From: CBFGRU01 sp965651255
GTDB taxonomy: Bacteria > Planctomycetota > Phycisphaerae > Phycisphaerales > SM1A02
Assembly (NCBI GenBank): GCA_965651255.1
Contig: CBFGRU010000069.1
Location: forward strand, 1-13,156
Direction: 5' to 3'
Length of the DNA: 13,156 bases
Position 1 is the first letter of the stretch, and each line of letters begins with the position of its first letter. Made by a program: the position numbers and the translations under genes. The notes under the pieces were generated by a model that worked only from the letters and a program-made list of their open reading frames with translations, did no database searches and was not told where the DNA came from. Below, piece by piece: positions 1 to 6,227 of this stretch.

Positions 1-309
1 AGACCGAACGAGCACGGGCGAATCGCTCTCGAGCAGTCCACCGATGACCGCGCGGACATCCTCGGATTCCGCGAGGCGTTTCACCGCCGGGCACAAGGCC
101 GCCAGATTTCGCACCGCAAACACCGAACCGCGCCGCCGACGAACCGCATCAGAGGTCATCGGAGAATTCATTTGTGAAACTGCGGCGATGAGGGCCTCCA
201 CCCTCAATTCATCAACGAGACGGGGCAAGACCACTGCACCATCGCGCGCGATGGCATTCCCCATCGAAACCGAACAGGATGTGGCTGACACCTTCATTCC
301 GGCGATCAT
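1..309 (-). CDS. Phytanoyl-CoA dioxygenase (PhyH)-like protein, N-terminal part
   Basis: Partial gene: the first 103 codons are present and the rest lies beyond the left edge. The reading frame is open from an ATG at 309, six bases after the scpB stop; a second in-frame Met at codon 5 is an alternative start. The visible protein has a start typical of PhyH-like Fe(II)/2-oxoglutarate oxygenases: a G-A-V-V-L-P strand near residue 24, a helix of the VDELRVEAL type, then R-R-G-S-V-F-A-V-R-N-L near 59-69 and a helix of the AVKRLAESEDVRAVIGGLL type, ending in V-L-V-R. Family members usually continue with an ILFDK-like strand and the HxD iron ligands, which would lie outside this window, so catalytic residues cannot be checked. 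Substrate is unknown. Its closeness to scpB suggests co-transcription only. Family assignment is by recognition of the pattern and is moderately sure. Confidence 0.6.
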   Translation of the reverse strand, partial: MIAGMKVSATSCSVSMGNAIARDGAVVLPRLVDELRVEALIAAVSQMNSPMTSDAVRRRRGSVFAVRNLAALCPAVKRLAESEDVRAVIGGLLESDSPVLVRS

Positions 310-315
310 GTTCGA

Positions 316-1038
316 TCAGCCCTTGCGCGCCGGTTCTCGCAGGTCCTTGGCTTGCGGGAGATCTTCCAGTCGCGCCAGCCCGAAGGCCCGCAGAAACTCC
401 TTGGTCGTGCCGTAGAGCATGGGCCGACCGATCTCTTCCGCGCGCCCGGTGATCTTCACCATTCGGCGTTCCATGAGGGTGCGCAGGACCTCACCGCAGG
501 CAACCCCGCGGATGGCCTCAACTTCGGCCCGCAGGATCGGCTGCCGGTACGCGACGATGGCCAAAGTCTCCAGGGCGGCTGGAGTCAGTTTGGATGACTG
601 TTTCGACTGGTGAAGGCGCGAAAGAATCGGCGCCACACTTGAACGGGTCATCATCTGGTATCCGCCCGCCACTGCTTCCACGCGAAAGCACCGTCCCGTC
701 GAGTCATATTCATTGTTCAGCGAGTCAACCGCCTGTCGCACCGCCTTCACGCCGCCGGAATCCTGAAGCACAAGCAGATCGACAATGCGGCTCTCGGCGA
801 TCGGACGATCGATCGACATCAGCAGCGCTTCAACCCGCATCGTCAGTGGCAGGTCAGGGCATGGCGGCGGGAGTCGATCATCATCGACGCCTTCACCGTC
901 AGCCGACGATACGGAATCGCCCTGCTCCTGGTCATCTTCGAGGTCGATCTCCACCGAGGGCGCGCTGTCGTGCTCATGCGCATCCGCGGAATCGGCCTGT
1001 TCTTCAAGCGACTGCGACTGTTCGTGCATCATGCTCAT
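316..1038 (-). CDS. scpB: Segregation and condensation protein B (ScpB)
   Basis: ScpB is the winged-helix subunit that binds the ScpA kleisin in the bacterial SMC-ScpAB condensin, acting in the cytoplasm on chromosome compaction and segregation. The protein is about 240 residues from the ATG at 1038. The first winged helix begins near residue 66 (MRVEALLMSIDRPI) and the second near 151 with the hallmark LTPAALETLAIVAYRQPI, followed by RGV, LMERRMVKITGRAEEIGRP and LYGTTKEFLRAFGL. Ahead of the domain is an unusual Asp/Glu-rich leader of roughly 50 residues, probably disordered, which makes it longer than ordinary ScpB proteins of about 180-200 residues. No clear Shine-Dalgarno marks the start: GTG at 1056 and ATGs at 1032 and 1029 are alternatives. 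scpA, often the neighbour, is not next to it; atpC lies upstream and a PhyH-like gene six bases downstream. Confidence 0.93.
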   Translation of the reverse strand: MSMMHEQSQSLEEQADSADAHEHDSAPSVEIDLEDDQEQGDSVSSADGEGVDDDRLPPPCPDLPLTMRVEALLMSIDRPIAESRIVDLLVLQDSGGVKAVRQAVDSLNNEYDSTGRCFRVEAVAGGYQMMTRSSVAPILSRLHQSKQSSKLTPAALETLAIVAYRQPILRAEVEAIRGVACGEVLRTLMERRMVKITGRAEEIGRPMLYGTTKEFLRAFGLARLEDLPQAKDLREPARKG

Positions 1039-1111
1039 CGCGCAGCAGTCTAGCACGCACCCGCGGAATTCGCGCGGTGTGAGGGGAAACCATCGGCCAT
1101 GGAAACACGCT

Positions 1112-1540
1112 TTAGATGGCGCCGCCGCGTGACTGCTGATCTTTCGCGAGGGCCACTTTGGCCATGGCGCGGTTGTAGTCGCGCTCGACGGCGTCTCGGT
1201 CCGCGGCAGAAGTCACGACCCGCGCTTTCGCTTCCGCCAACTCGGCTTCCGCTTCGCGCAGAACAAGACTCTCTGCCGGAATTGCCTCATCGCTCAGAAT
1301 GGAGAGCACATCGTCATGAAACTCAGCGAAGCCGCCATCCAGCATGTACCAGCGCTCTCCGCCTTCGGCGAACTCCAGCCGCAGCGACCCGATGCCCAGT
1401 TTGGTCAGGACGGGTGAACGGCCCGTGATGAAGCCCATCTGACCATCCCACGCGGGAATCGATGCATACGTGACCTCGCCATCCAGCACCGCGGCGGTAG
1501 GCGTGACGATCGAGCACTTGAAGGACTTGGCCACGAGCAT
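1112..1540 (-). CDS. atpC: F1Fo ATP synthase epsilon subunit
   Basis: Epsilon is the small central-stalk subunit of F1 that links gamma to the c-ring and can inhibit ATP hydrolysis. The 142-residue protein matches the family in length and layout: an N-terminal beta sandwich (CSIVTPTAAVLDGEV, then the conserved I-P-A-W-D-G-Q-M-G-F-ITGRSPVLTKL stretch, then W-Y-M-L-D-GGFAEF and LSDEA) and a C-terminal two-helix part rich in Ala, Glu and Arg from about residue 90. The start is the ATG at 1540, with a GGAGA directly before it that is closer than usual. It is an orphan: atpD, which normally precedes atpC, is absent, and the next gene upstream is a CYTH-domain gene 126 bases away. The remaining ATP synthase genes are presumably elsewhere in the genome. 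Confidence 0.93.
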   Translation of the reverse strand: MLVAKSFKCSIVTPTAAVLDGEVTYASIPAWDGQMGFITGRSPVLTKLGIGSLRLEFAEGGERWYMLDGGFAEFHDDVLSILSDEAIPAESLVLREAEAELAEAKARVVTSAADRDAVERDYNRAMAKVALAKDQQSRGGAI

Positions 1541-1666
1541 TCTCCAACGATCAGATCAGGAGGGCAGAATCACCATCCGGGCACGTCAAACGGGCAGAAA
1601 ATCATGCCCATGCCGAGCGGGGAAGTGTAGCCGGACAGCCGGGTGATTCAACCGCAGTCGTCCCGC

Positions 1667-2191
1667 TCACGATGAACGCGGTGGCGGCTCACCCCGACTG
1701 ATCGCAAGGGCCAATCGATAATTCCGATAGGCCGGCTCATTGGTCACTTCACGCAGAATGCAGCCCGCAAGCCACGTCGGTGGGTCAACCACCGCCTCTA
1801 CGTTCGGCAACTCAACCTCCGCCAGTACGAGATCGAGCTCATCAAACTGGTCGATTTCCCAGGTCAACCCTGCTTCCTGCACGCGATACCGAACCTTCGT
1901 GAGATGACACTTCCCGGTCGAAGGCCACGCCTCCTCAAACTCCCCCTCGGAAATCTGTCGCTCAACCTCCGACCGCACCAGGCCTTCACCGCGCTTGATC
2001 GTGTGAAAGCACTCGACTCGGCCATCCTCATGGGTTATGCGCCGCAATCGGCCTTCCAGTCCGCCGGATTGTGCAGCCGAGTTGCCCGGCAGATACCCCT
2101 GCTCGACTCGCCAACGCTCGACCTGCCCAGGTAGTTGCGGCATCCCGCTCAAGAGATACGTTCGCTCGATTTCAATCGGCTCGTGTGCCAT
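1667..2191 (-). CDS. CYTH-domain protein (triphosphate tunnel metalloenzyme family)
   Basis: CYTH proteins form a beta-barrel tunnel that binds triphosphates with divalent metal; characterised members are inorganic triphosphatases, thiamine triphosphatases and class IV adenylate cyclases. This 174-residue protein covers the fold: EIERTYLL at residues 7-14, R-L-R-R at 48-51, K66 in the TIKRG strand, E75/E77 in SEVERQI, K99 and R101 in TKVRYRV, E112 and D114 in WEIDQFDE, E125/E127 in LAEVELP, and the closing EVTNEPAYRNYRLA. The classical ExExK signature reads E-I-E-R-T, so its lysine is threonine while other charged tunnel residues remain. The exact reaction cannot be told from sequence. It sits 43 bases downstream of the second subunit-III gene and may be read through from the oxidase operon, though no functional link to respiration is evident. 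Confidence 0.85.
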   Translation of the reverse strand: MAHEPIEIERTYLLSGMPQLPGQVERWRVEQGYLPGNSAAQSGGLEGRLRRITHEDGRVECFHTIKRGEGLVRSEVERQISEGEFEEAWPSTGKCHLTKVRYRVQEAGLTWEIDQFDELDLVLAEVELPNVEAVVDPPTWLAGCILREVTNEPAYRNYRLALAISRGEPPPRSS

Positions 2192-2234
2192 CGCACCGTC
2201 TCTTGATCATTCAGCCAAGGCGAACCTGTGCTGT

Positions 2235-2945
2235 TCAGGTCAGGATGAACATCGTCGCGAACATGATGATCCAGACAACATCGAGGAAGTGCCAGTACAT
2301 CGCCAAATGCGAGACGCCGGCATGGTTGGCAGCCGAGTACGAGCCGATGAACGACTTGATCGTCACGACGGCCAGCGGAATCAGGCCCCCCACAACATGC
2401 AGCGCGTGGATGACGCTCAGCACGATGAACCCCCACATCGCGAAGCGATACGCGCGGTACTGATCATCGTTCAATAGATCCGTCACCCCATCCAGCCACT
2501 CCGCCCAACAGAGTACCTGTAACCCCAGAAAGGCAAGCCCGAGCAGCGCGGTGAGGGCAATCATCGCCTGCAGCCCACCCTGCGAACCGCGTCGAATCGC
2601 CGTCTTCGCGAAGTGCACCGTTCCGCTGGAAAAGAGCATGATGATTGTGCTCACCCACAACAGTGCAGGGAGCGGCGGCAGATCGGGGAATGGCGCCGCG
2701 TCTGCCCCGAGCAGAGGGTCCGCTGACAGGTCGCGCGTTTTCAGGCGAACAATGATGAGAACATATCCCACCATTGACGCTGCGAAGAGCATCGCCAGCG
2801 TGATGAGGAACACGATCATTCCCATCGAGCCGGTGGTGATGCGCTCGAATGGATCGCGAATGGCGAATTCAGCCGACCCGGCAGAGCGATCGGCCTCATG
2901 GCGCGATACGCGAGGGGACTCGGGATTCGCACCCTCTGACATCAT
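2235..2945 (-). CDS. Second cytochrome c oxidase subunit III-like membrane protein
   Basis: A 236-residue membrane protein of the heme-copper oxidase subunit III family, and the second such protein in this cluster. Five hydrophobic segments are visible at about residues 41-66, 94-113, 124-148, 168-193 and 213-234. The diagnostic C-terminal features are H-A-L-H-V-V-G-G near 180-187 and YWHFLDVVWI at 217-226, which match the same region of CoxC. A charged leader of about 38 residues precedes the first helix, and a Pro-rich loop (residues 76-93) separates helices one and two. Subunit III contributes no redox cofactor; in the family it stabilises subunit I and proton uptake. The protein is diverged from CoxC, so it is an old paralogue rather than a recent duplication. 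It lies 46 bases after coxD and is the last recognisable oxidase gene. The start may be either of two adjacent ATGs (2945, 2942). Confidence 0.85.
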   Translation of the reverse strand: MMSEGANPESPRVSRHEADRSAGSAEFAIRDPFERITTGSMGMIVFLITLAMLFAASMVGYVLIIVRLKTRDLSADPLLGADAAPFPDLPPLPALLWVSTIIMLFSSGTVHFAKTAIRRGSQGGLQAMIALTALLGLAFLGLQVLCWAEWLDGVTDLLNDDQYRAYRFAMWGFIVLSVIHALHVVGGLIPLAVVTIKSFIGSYSAANHAGVSHLAMYWHFLDVVWIIMFATMFILT

Positions 2946-2991
2946 GATCGGGTCACGCGTGTCAATCGAATGGACGGCGTAACAGCCAGGC

Positions 2992-3351
2992 CTACGGCGC
3001 CGGTGCGACGGGCGGGTAACGCACTTCCAGTTCCATCATCTGCGATTCGTACTCCGAGGTATCGGAAAGTGAGAACGCGATGAAGAGAATGACGAACGCC
3101 AGCGATGAGATCACCATGATCGTGTTGAACGGGCTATCCCAGCGCAAATGCATGAAATACAGCAGGACGAGGGCGGCCTTCGTTCCCGCGATGATGAAGG
3201 CCAGCCAGATGTTGAAGCTGCCAAGATCAACATACTTGGCGGTCCACACGGTGACCACCGTCAGCACCAGCAGCGCACCGCCAACGGCAAAGAGCATTCG
3301 CGGCGGAACAATGTGGCCGACCTCGGAGTGATTGTGAGAATGTTGAGCCAT
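2992..3351 (-). CDS. coxD: caa3-type cytochrome c oxidase subunit IV
   Basis: A 119-residue membrane protein of the prokaryotic oxidase subunit IV family (COX4_pro type), an accessory subunit without cofactors packed against the catalytic core. Three hydrophobic segments are at about residues 18-38, 46-67 and 75-96; the middle one carries the family pattern A-G-T-K-A-A-L-V-L-L-Y-F-M-H-L-R-W, with a lysine inside the membrane helix and the FMHL motif at its end. The first 13 residues hold four histidines, and the C-terminus is Pro-rich. The start at 3351 is supported by a GGAG nine bases upstream. It lies 48 bases after coxC and 46 bases before the second subunit-III gene, consistent with one operon. 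Confidence 0.92.
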   Translation of the reverse strand: MAQHSHNHSEVGHIVPPRMLFAVGGALLVLTVVTVWTAKYVDLGSFNIWLAFIIAGTKAALVLLYFMHLRWDSPFNTIMVISSLAFVILFIAFSLSDTSEYESQMMELEVRYPPVAPAP

Positions 3352-3399
3352 GACAGGTGCTCCGATACTCAGATGCGGCAGCCCGCATCGGCGTTGTCG

Positions 3400-4317
3400 T
3401 CAGATCAGATACAGCAGCGGGAAGAGGAAGATCCAGATGAGGTCAACCAGGTGCCAGTAAAGACCACCCAGATCGACCGGCGTGAAATAGGATGGACCAA
3501 ACTCGCCCTTGCGCGCCCGGAGGAAGAGCCAGCCGATGATCGCCATTCCGACGAGCACGTGAATCCCGTGCAGTCCGGTCATCCCGTAGTAGATCGAAAA
3601 GTACACCTGCGTCAGCTTGGGTGCCGTCTCGGGATTGAAGCCGGCGTGGGCCTCTTTCGGATGAATCGCCTCACGTGGCGAGAGACCGGCCGGTCCGCGC
3701 GCCGTCGCGACCAGGGCCGACCGCTCCACCGCGATGCTGGCACGCTCGTACGGATTCCATTCCGAGCGGGTCGCCCAGGCGGTGTCATCGCCGGCCACGT
3801 CGATCGTCGTGGTCGAACCGGCAGTCTCACCTTCGGCCGTGGCATCCTCCGCGTGGTGTGAAACCGGAGCGTACCGCCCCGCCCAGTACAAACCCTCGTG
3901 CATCTTGTGGCTGTACTCGAAGTACTTGATGCCCATGAACCCGCAGCCGCCGAGAAACGTCAGCGCGAGCATGATCATCAGCAGGTTCTTCTGTCCCTTC
4001 TGCGCGGCGGTCACTCCCCAGGCCATCGTGACGCTGGAGAGAATGAGGACCACGGTGTTAATCGCACCCAGTTGCCACTTGGTCGCTTCGGCTCCGGCGA
4101 CGAAGATTTCCGGGTGGTTCCCGCGGTAGACCGCGTAGGCGCAGAACAATCCGCCGAAGAGCAGGATTTCCGTGGCCAGGAACAGCCACATCCCAAGCTT
4201 GGCCGATGAGAACTGCTGGCCGAGACTGTCGAAGTGATGCGCCAGGTTCGGGTCGTGGTGTCCGTGGTCACCATCGTTCCCATGCCCGTGGGCGTGATCA
4301 GCGGAGAGCTGGCTCAT
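3400..4317 (-). CDS. coxC: Cytochrome c oxidase subunit III with large hydrophilic insertion
   Basis: Subunit III of the caa3 oxidase. The 305-residue protein has five membrane segments (about 41-63, 83-102, 111-131, 238-265, 285-303), the number expected for the form lacking the first two helices of the seven-helix version. Family motifs include KLGMWLFLATEILLFGGLF at 40-58, K-Y-F-E-Y-S-H-K near 131-138, T-G-L-H-G-I-H-V at 247-254 and YWHLVDLIWIFLFPLLYL at the C-terminus. Two oddities: the N-terminus has eight histidines between residues 8 and 28, and helices three and four are separated by roughly 100 residues, of which about 85 (near 150-235) are a polar, Thr/Ala/Glu-rich stretch not seen in standard short subunits. 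An AAGGA eight bases upstream supports the ATG at 4317. It follows coxA by 37 bases. Confidence 0.94.
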   Translation of the reverse strand: MSQLSADHAHGHGNDGDHGHHDPNLAHHFDSLGQQFSSAKLGMWLFLATEILLFGGLFCAYAVYRGNHPEIFVAGAEATKWQLGAINTVVLILSSVTMAWGVTAAQKGQKNLLMIMLALTFLGGCGFMGIKYFEYSHKMHEGLYWAGRYAPVSHHAEDATAEGETAGSTTTIDVAGDDTAWATRSEWNPYERASIAVERSALVATARGPAGLSPREAIHPKEAHAGFNPETAPKLTQVYFSIYYGMTGLHGIHVLVGMAIIGWLFLRARKGEFGPSYFTPVDLGGLYWHLVDLIWIFLFPLLYLI

Positions 4318-4354
4318 GCCGAGAATCCTTGGTCAGTTGAAGTAATAGCCAACA

Positions 4355-6121
4355 TCAGTGGGCGTGTCCTTCGCCAGTCGGTTTCGCGGAGTGCTGGTGC
4401 CGATCCCACGCGCGCTTGTCATCTTCCGTCCGGTGACCGGTCGCGGTGTCAACGTTGACATACCCGCCAACTTCATCATCCCATTCAATCACGCTGAAGT
4501 CGTAGCAATCGCCCACGACCGGCGCTTCATCGAAGTTGTGATGCGGAGGCGGCGATTCACACTGCCATTCGAGACTGCGGCCGCCCCACGGGTTGGCCGG
4601 GGCCTTCGGGCCGCGGAAGATCGAATGCAGCAGGTAGATCGCGGTCAGAATGAACCCCGCCGCCATGATGAACGCGCCGATCGAAGACCAGAAGTGGCAG
4701 ATCGTGTAGATCGGATCGGGCACGTAGTCGTGATATCGCCGCGGCATGCCGTGGCTGCCCATCACGAACTGCGGGAAGAAGGTGAGATTGAAGCCGATGA
4801 ACACGATGATCGCGCCGATGCGGCCCCAGAACTCGGAGTACATCCGGCCGGTCATCTTCGGCCACCAGTGGTGCATCCCGCCGATCATCGCGATCAGCGC
4901 TGAACCCATCATCACGTAGTGGAAGTGCGCGACGACGAAGTACGTGTCGTGCAGGTGAATGTCCACCGACAGCGTCCCAAGGAAGAGTCCGGTCAGACCG
5001 CCGATCGAGAAGATGAAGAGGAACGCCAGGGCGTAGAGCATCGGCGTGTTGAGACTGATCGATCCCTTGTACAGCGTCGCCAGCCAGTTGAAGACCTTCA
5101 CCGCCGATGGAATACCGACGGAGAAGGTGATGGCGGAAAAGATCATGTTCATCAGTCCCGACTGGGTGCTGGTGAACATGTGGTGGCCCCAGACGAGGAA
5201 GCCGAACACCGCGATCGCGATCGAGCTGAACGCGATAAAGCGGTAGCCGAAAATGTGCCGGTGCGAGTGCACCGCGATCAGCTCGGAGATGATCGCCATG
5301 CCCGGCAGGATCATGATGTACACCGCGGGGTGGCTGTAGAACCAGAAGAAGTGCTGGTAGAGCACCGGGTCGCCGCCGAGCGCGGGATCAAAGATGCCGA
5401 TGCCCATGGTGCGCTCGACGATGAGCAGCACGAGCGTGATGCCGAGCACGGGCGTTGCGAGCACCTGGATGAGCGCGGTCGCGTAAATGCCCCAGAGGAA
5501 GAGCGGCATGCGGAACCACGTCATGCCGGGCGGGCGCATCTTGTGGATCGTGACGATGAAGTTCATCCCGGTGAAGATCGATGAGAATCCGAGGATGAAG
5601 ACGCCCAGCACGACCGGTACGACGCCGCCGAGTTCAGTCGAGGTGGCGTACGGAGTGTAGAACGTCCAGCCGGTGTCGAAGCCGCCCATGAGCAAGCTGA
5701 GCACCGCGAGGATCGCGCCGATGATCCACAGATAGAACGAACCGAGGTTCAGGCGCGGGAAGGCCACATCCTTCGCGCCGAGCATGATCGGAAGAATGAA
5801 GTTGCCGAGGGCTGCGGGCACGGAAGGAATGATCACGAGGAAGACCATGATCGCGCCGTGCAGGGTGAACATCTGGTTGTAGGCATCGGGCGAGAGGAAC
5901 TGCTGACCGGGGTACATGAGTTCCGCGCGCACGCCGATTGCGGCCAACCCGCCGACGAAGAACGACGCGAGTACGGCAACGAGGTACATCAGCCCGATGC
6001 GCTTGTGATCGAGCGTCAGCAGCCACGAAAGGATGCCGCTCGAATGGTTCAGGTAATTGTCACCGTGCGCGTGCGCCCCGGCGTGGGCGTCGGCAGCGGG
6101 ATGGGTGTGTGCTGTACTCAT
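4355..6121 (-). CDS. coxA: Cytochrome c oxidase subunit I, A2-type (caa3)
   Basis: Catalytic subunit of the proton-pumping aa3-type heme-copper oxidase, reducing O2 to water in the cytoplasmic membrane. The 588-residue protein is predicted to span the membrane twelve times. Ligands by family alignment: H89 (TLHGAIM) and H401 for low-spin heme a, H399 (VVAHFHYV) for heme a3, H264 (YSHPAVY, with Y268 as the cross-linked Tyr) and H313/H314 (WGHHMF) for CuB. The D-channel entry residues N107, D118 (GAKD) and N125 are kept, and K342 (SAVKVFNW) marks the K-channel. The helix VI glutamate of A1 oxidases is replaced by Y262-S263, which is the signature of A2 oxidases. Both ends are histidine-rich (six His within residues 5-26, four within 575-588), and there is a polar tail of about 75 residues. 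A GGTGAG a few bases upstream supports the ATG at 6121. Confidence 0.98.
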   Translation of the reverse strand: MSTAHTHPAADAHAGAHAHGDNYLNHSSGILSWLLTLDHKRIGLMYLVAVLASFFVGGLAAIGVRAELMYPGQQFLSPDAYNQMFTLHGAIMVFLVIIPSVPAALGNFILPIMLGAKDVAFPRLNLGSFYLWIIGAILAVLSLLMGGFDTGWTFYTPYATSTELGGVVPVVLGVFILGFSSIFTGMNFIVTIHKMRPPGMTWFRMPLFLWGIYATALIQVLATPVLGITLVLLIVERTMGIGIFDPALGGDPVLYQHFFWFYSHPAVYIMILPGMAIISELIAVHSHRHIFGYRFIAFSSIAIAVFGFLVWGHHMFTSTQSGLMNMIFSAITFSVGIPSAVKVFNWLATLYKGSISLNTPMLYALAFLFIFSIGGLTGLFLGTLSVDIHLHDTYFVVAHFHYVMMGSALIAMIGGMHHWWPKMTGRMYSEFWGRIGAIIVFIGFNLTFFPQFVMGSHGMPRRYHDYVPDPIYTICHFWSSIGAFIMAAGFILTAIYLLHSIFRGPKAPANPWGGRSLEWQCESPPPHHNFDEAPVVGDCYDFSVIEWDDEVGGYVNVDTATGHRTEDDKRAWDRHQHSAKPTGEGHAH

Positions 6122-6135
6122 CGTTAGTCTCTCAC

Positions 6136-6169
6136 CGATTCGTGGGTGATCTGTCGGTGTCGCGAATCG
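6136..6169 (-). promoter_or_regulatory. Possible stem-loop in the coxB-coxA gap
   Basis: The 106-base gap between the coxB stop and the coxA start contains a perfect 7-base inverted repeat, CGATTCG at 6136-6142 and CGAATCG at 6163-6169, separated by 20 bases, located 15 bases upstream of the coxA start. It has no T-run in either direction, so a Rho-independent terminator is unlikely. An RNA-level role in setting coxA expression or mRNA stability is possible but is inference; such a repeat can also occur by chance. Confidence 0.25.
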
Positions 6170-6227
6170 CCTTCATCAACCATCTGCATCAGCCGCGACT
6201 CATCGGCGCGGCGAAAAGAGAACCGGT

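Noticed and set aside
44..415. Plus-strand open frame at the left edge
   Set aside because: The minus-strand frame 1-309 gives a family-like PhyH sequence, while this one gives Arg/Ser-rich sequence and runs antisense into scpB.
1615..1668. Inverted repeat GAGCGGG / CCCGCTC in the gap between the CYTH gene and atpC, as a possible terminator
   Set aside because: The 7-base arms are 40 bases apart, one arm overlaps the CYTH stop codon, and no T-run follows, so it is not a convincing terminator.
3613..3870. CoxC insertion as a frameshift or inserted mobile fragment
   Set aside because: The frame is continuous on both sides, there are no flanking repeats, and base composition does not differ visibly from the neighbours.
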